From Erysipelotrichaceae bacterium (GTDB taxonomy: Bacteria; Bacillota_I; Bacilli_A; Erysipelotrichales; Erysipelotrichaceae): a DNA stretch of 8,728 bases. Shown here piece by piece: positions 6,802-8,728 of this stretch (positions are counted from its first letter, which is position 1; every line of letters begins with the position of its first letter). Location of the stretch: contig DOUE01000009.1 of assembly GCA_003520745.1 (NCBI GenBank), forward strand, positions 72,297-81,024. Reading direction: 5' to 3'. A program made the translations under genes and the position numbers. A model generated the notes under the pieces. The model saw only the letters and a program-made list of their open reading frames with translations. It was not told the DNA's origin and did not search any database.

Positions 6802-8278
6802 GGATCAATTCAACCGCCTTCGCCATTTGGGTATCCCGTGTATCCATCTCTTCATGCCATACCCTCGCCACATCCGCATGCAGACGGCTGATCCATTCCT
6901 GGGTCAAGACACCGTCGACGGTCGTGCCGTAGGTCGCTTGGTATTTCTTGAATTCTTCGACGGACTTGGGTGAATAGTACCCGTCTTGCCGATCGACGTC
7001 ATAGCCCAAAAACGACAACGCTTCCTGTAAGGAAACGATCGCCACATGGACGCTGTCCGGTGCGATGGTTTCCCCTTCTTCCAAAGGTTCGAACCCGTTC
7101 TCCATGATGGCCGGCAGTTCCACGACGACATCCGGGGTGATCCCGATTCCGTCGATCTTCTTCCCGCTGGGGGTCAACCATTGGGCGATCGTATATTTCA
7201 AGATGGATTGGTCGCTGAACGGACGTTGGGTCTGCACGGTGCCCTTGCCATAGGTCAAGGTCCCTACGACCGTCACTTTTTCCCCTAGGTTTTCATCCAA
7301 GGCCGCGACCAAGACTTCGGAGGCGGAGGCCGTGTTCCCGTTGACCAAAATGACGATCTTCTCCCAATCGACGGTGACGAATCCGGAGGATTTGGACGTA
7401 TCGGTCGTCCCGTTGATGAATTCCTGTTGAATCAAGATCCCGCCCTTTTCGACGAAGAACGACCCGATGGTTTCAAGCGTACTCAAATACCCTCCGCCGT
7501 TATCCCGTAAATCCAGGATCAAGCGTTTGGCACCCTTCGTTTCGAAGTCATCCAGAATGTCCATGACTTCGTTCCCGGTCGTATCGCCGAACGTATAAAT
7601 CTCCAGCAAGGCCGTTTCCGCATCGATCATCTCGCCATAGGCCGTGTTATTGATCGGAGCCCGTGTGATTTTCTTACTGACGGTCACACCCTCCCGTAAA
7701 AAGTCGATTTCGACGATGCTTCCGTTCTCCCCTTTGACTTTCGCCGCCAGTTCGTCCGACCCGATGCCCGTCACTTCCGCTCCGTTCACTTTAAAAATGA
7801 TGTCCCCGGGCAAGACCCCCGCCCGTTCGGCAGGCGATCCGCGGAATACCCGTTCGATGATGTAGGTCCCGTTGGAATCGTAGTATTGGACCCCGATCCC
7901 CACGAACCCCATGTTGAGGGAATCGTTGAACTGTTTCGCTTCTTCGCTGGTCAGATAGGACGTATGGATATCCCCGCCCCCGTCGACCATCCCGTTGATC
8001 GCGTCGTCGATGAGTTTCGTTTGAAGCTCGAGCACGTCTTTCCCGAAGTACCAGTCTTCGCTCATGATTTGATAGATGGCTTCCAGTTTGGCGAAATCGG
8101 TGGTTTCTTCCACCGGTTCACCCGTCGCGAAGGTCGATCCGACAACCCAACCGAAAACAAAGGTCAGCACCAATCCGACCAAAGCCAGGATGCGCCCTAA
8201 ATTACGTTTGCGTCTGGCTCTGATTTCATCGGGCCAGTAGTGTTTCTCCAGATGGATGCGTACTTTTTTTTCTTCCAT
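6794..8278 (-). CDS. Membrane-anchored S41 carboxyl-terminal processing protease (CtpA/CtpB type)
   Basis: Enzymes of this family are Ser-Lys proteases that cut exported or envelope proteins outside the membrane. From the ATG at 8278 the product has 494 residues. A basic N-terminus (RARRKRN) and one membrane segment at about 28-49 place the rest outside. A PDZ domain follows at about 122-206 (VGIGVQY, then GSPAERAGVLPGDII). The S41 domain spans about 210-390, with LILDLRDNGGG, then Ser320 in TASASE, Lys345 in YGKGTVQ and Gln349. The 25-residue Ser-Lys spacing is that of known CtpB/D1 proteases. A peptidoglycan-binding-like domain lies at about 410-465 (SLQEALSFLGYDV to TVDGVLTQ). The ATG at 8278 has GAGGT 6 bases upstream; an in-frame ATG at 8302 has no good site. 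Which of CtpA or CtpB it corresponds to cannot be said. The gene overlaps uvrB by 8 bases. Confidence 0.93.
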   Translation of the reverse strand: MEEKKVRIHLEKHYWPDEIRARRKRNLGRILALVGLVLTFVFGWVVGSTFATGEPVEETTDFAKLEAIYQIMSEDWYFGKDVLELQTKLIDDAINGMVDGGGDIHTSYLTSEEAKQFNDSLNMGFVGIGVQYYDSNGTYIIERVFRGSPAERAGVLPGDIIFKVNGAEVTGIGSDELAAKVKGENGSIVEIDFLREGVTVSKKITRAPINNTAYGEMIDAETALLEIYTFGDTTGNEVMDILDDFETKGAKRLILDLRDNGGGYLSTLETIGSFFVEKGGILIQQEFINGTTDTSKSSGFVTVDWEKIVILVNGNTASASEVLVAALDENLGEKVTVVGTLTYGKGTVQTQRPFSDQSILKYTIAQWLTPSGKKIDGIGITPDVVVELPAIMENGFEPLEEGETIAPDSVHVAIVSLQEALSFLGYDVDRQDGYYSPKSVEEFKKYQATYGTTVDGVLTQEWISRLHADVARVWHEEMDTRDTQMAKAVELIHE

Positions 8279-8284
8279 GATGTT

Positions 8285-8291
8285 ACCTCGC
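8285..8291 (-). promoter_or_regulatory. Shine-Dalgarno site deciding the protease start
   Basis: GCGAGGT, read on the minus strand, ends 6 bases before the ATG at 8278. It favours a protein starting MEEKKVR over one starting eight codons earlier at 8302, where only a weak GGTAAA precedes the ATG. Confidence 0.6.
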
Positions 8292-8314
8292 GTTACGTTC
8301 ATTTTACCATGTAC

Positions 8315-8348
8315 ATTCTATCTTCGACCAATCAATGCAATCTGTCAA
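8315..8348 (-). promoter_or_regulatory. Possible promoter of the protease-uvrB unit
   Basis: On the minus strand a perfect -35 hexamer TTGACA lies at 8343-8348. The best downstream -10 candidate is TAGAAT at 8315-8320, but the spacing of 22 bases is longer than the usual 16-18. A 17-base spacing would give only GAAGAT. A second -10-like TAAAAT at 8301-8306 lacks a good -35. Some promoter is expected in this gap because a terminator lies just upstream. The exact elements are uncertain. Confidence 0.35.
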
Positions 8349-8394
8349 AGAAATTCGTGTGAAAGCGTGGTTGCGTCCAAAGAACGGGACATTG

Positions 8395-8418
8395 AAAAGG
8401 CTCCGTTGCGGAGCCTTT
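8395..8418 (-). terminator. Rho-independent terminator of the gene at the right edge
   Basis: Read on the minus strand, a 10-base-pair perfect stem (arms 8409-8418 and 8396-8405, GGCTCCG core) with a 3-base loop is followed by a short T-run (TTTTC). It lies 3 bases after the TAA stop of the upstream gene. It would separate that gene's transcript from the protease-uvrB unit. On the plus strand the hairpin is followed only by TTTGG, so it is best read as acting on the minus strand. Confidence 0.85.
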
Positions 8419-8421
8419 GGC

Positions 8422-8728
8422 TTAGGGTAGAGGGTCGATCCGGCGGAAGATGTAAAGCCGCGACGCCCCGTCGGGAAAGATCCTCGTTTCGTCGCTGAAG
8501 CCGCCGACGTTGGATTGTTTGAGCTTGATCCCCGCAGCCATCAGGGATTTTCCATCGGAGATGCCGTGTTCGACTTCGGTATGCAAGACCTTCATCTTGC
8601 GGACGACTTGGTGCAGAAGCGAATCGGGTTTGATCCGTACAGGGGAAACCATGTTGATGAGGTCGCCGAACAAGCCGATGTCGATACCGAAGGGACGATT
8701 ACTGAAGTCATATGACGCCTCGGGGTCC
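8422..8728 (-). CDS. C-terminal part of an unrecognised protein (5' end beyond the window)
   Basis: About 101 codons are open on the minus strand from the window edge to a TAA stop. The frame is open to the edge, so the real start is most likely outside; a TTG at 8673 is in frame but has no clear ribosome site. Codon use is rich in G/C at third positions, as in the neighbouring genes, and a terminator follows the stop directly. Both support real coding. The visible part is soluble and mixed alpha/beta in look. It runs from SNRPFGIDIGLFGDLIN near the edge, through a basic stretch (LLHQVVRKMKVLHTEVEHG), to SRLYIFRRIDPLP at the end. I see no membrane segment or catalytic motif I can name, and I do not recognise the family. 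Confidence 0.7.
   Translation of the reverse strand, partial: DPEASYDFSNRPFGIDIGLFGDLINMVSPVRIKPDSLLHQVVRKMKVLHTEVEHGISDGKSLMAAGIKLKQSNVGGFSDETRIFPDGASRLYIFRRIDPLP

Noticed and set aside
8279..8302. The upstream in-frame ATG at 8302 as the protease start
   Set aside because: The ribosome site before it is weak, while GAGGT sits well placed before the ATG at 8278. A -10-like TAAAAT also overlaps the upstream ATG. It cannot be fully excluded.
8335..8430. A 31-codon plus-strand open frame in the gap upstream of the protease gene
   Set aside because: It has no Shine-Dalgarno site, runs through the terminator hairpin and into the opposite-strand gene, and contains the hairpin arms as codons.
1..8728. 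A new defence, mobile or CRISPR-like system
   Set aside because: All assignable genes are conserved housekeeping genes with intact motifs, on one strand and with similar codon use. No direct-repeat array, transposase, integrase or terminal repeats were seen.

Overview
The window looks like an ordinary chromosomal housekeeping block from a low-GC Gram-positive type lineage (Bacillota, or a neighbouring Mycoplasmatota-like group). Base composition here is moderate, a little over half GC by eye. The evidence is the gene set and order: S41 protease, uvrB, uvrA, HPr kinase/phosphorylase, lgt, then a PpaX-like phosphatase. This matches the hprK-lgt-ppaX neighbourhood known from Bacillus. TGA is used as a stop (after the protease and uvrB), so this is not the mycoplasma code. 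Some UvrB motifs remind me of Mollicutes, but I cannot fix the taxon.

Every gene I can support lies on the minus strand, so the window is transcribed from its right end to its left end. At the right edge is the C-terminal part of an unrecognised protein (8422-8728), closed by a clear rho-independent terminator (8395-8418). A 119-base gap then holds a possible promoter for a membrane-anchored CtpB-type S41 protease (6794-8278). The protease gene overlaps uvrB (4825-6801) by 8 bases. An 83-base gap follows, with a perfect 19-base inverted repeat and a good sigma-A-type promoter, before uvrA (1913-4741). Then come hprK (971-1909), 3 bases after uvrA, and lgt (1-958), 12 bases after hprK.

The genes form a protease/excision-repair half (S41, uvrB, uvrA) and a carbon-regulation/lipoprotein half (hprK, lgt-ppaX). 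The tight spacing from uvrA to lgt suggests the second half can be driven from the uvrA promoter. The most notable feature is that the lgt frame does not stop at the usual Lgt end. It runs straight into a haloacid dehalogenase (HAD) domain with a PpaX-like N-terminus, giving an Lgt-HAD fusion cut by the window edge. In Bacillus, PpaX hydrolyses the pyrophosphate released when HprK dephosphorylates HPr(Ser-P). The fusion would therefore tie that activity to the membrane next to its partner gene. A second notable point is an Asn-Phe pair in UvrB where most bacteria have Tyr92-Tyr93 at the base of the beta-hairpin.

I see no mobile element, CRISPR array, tRNA, rRNA or defence island. I do not think the window contains a wholly new multi-gene system.
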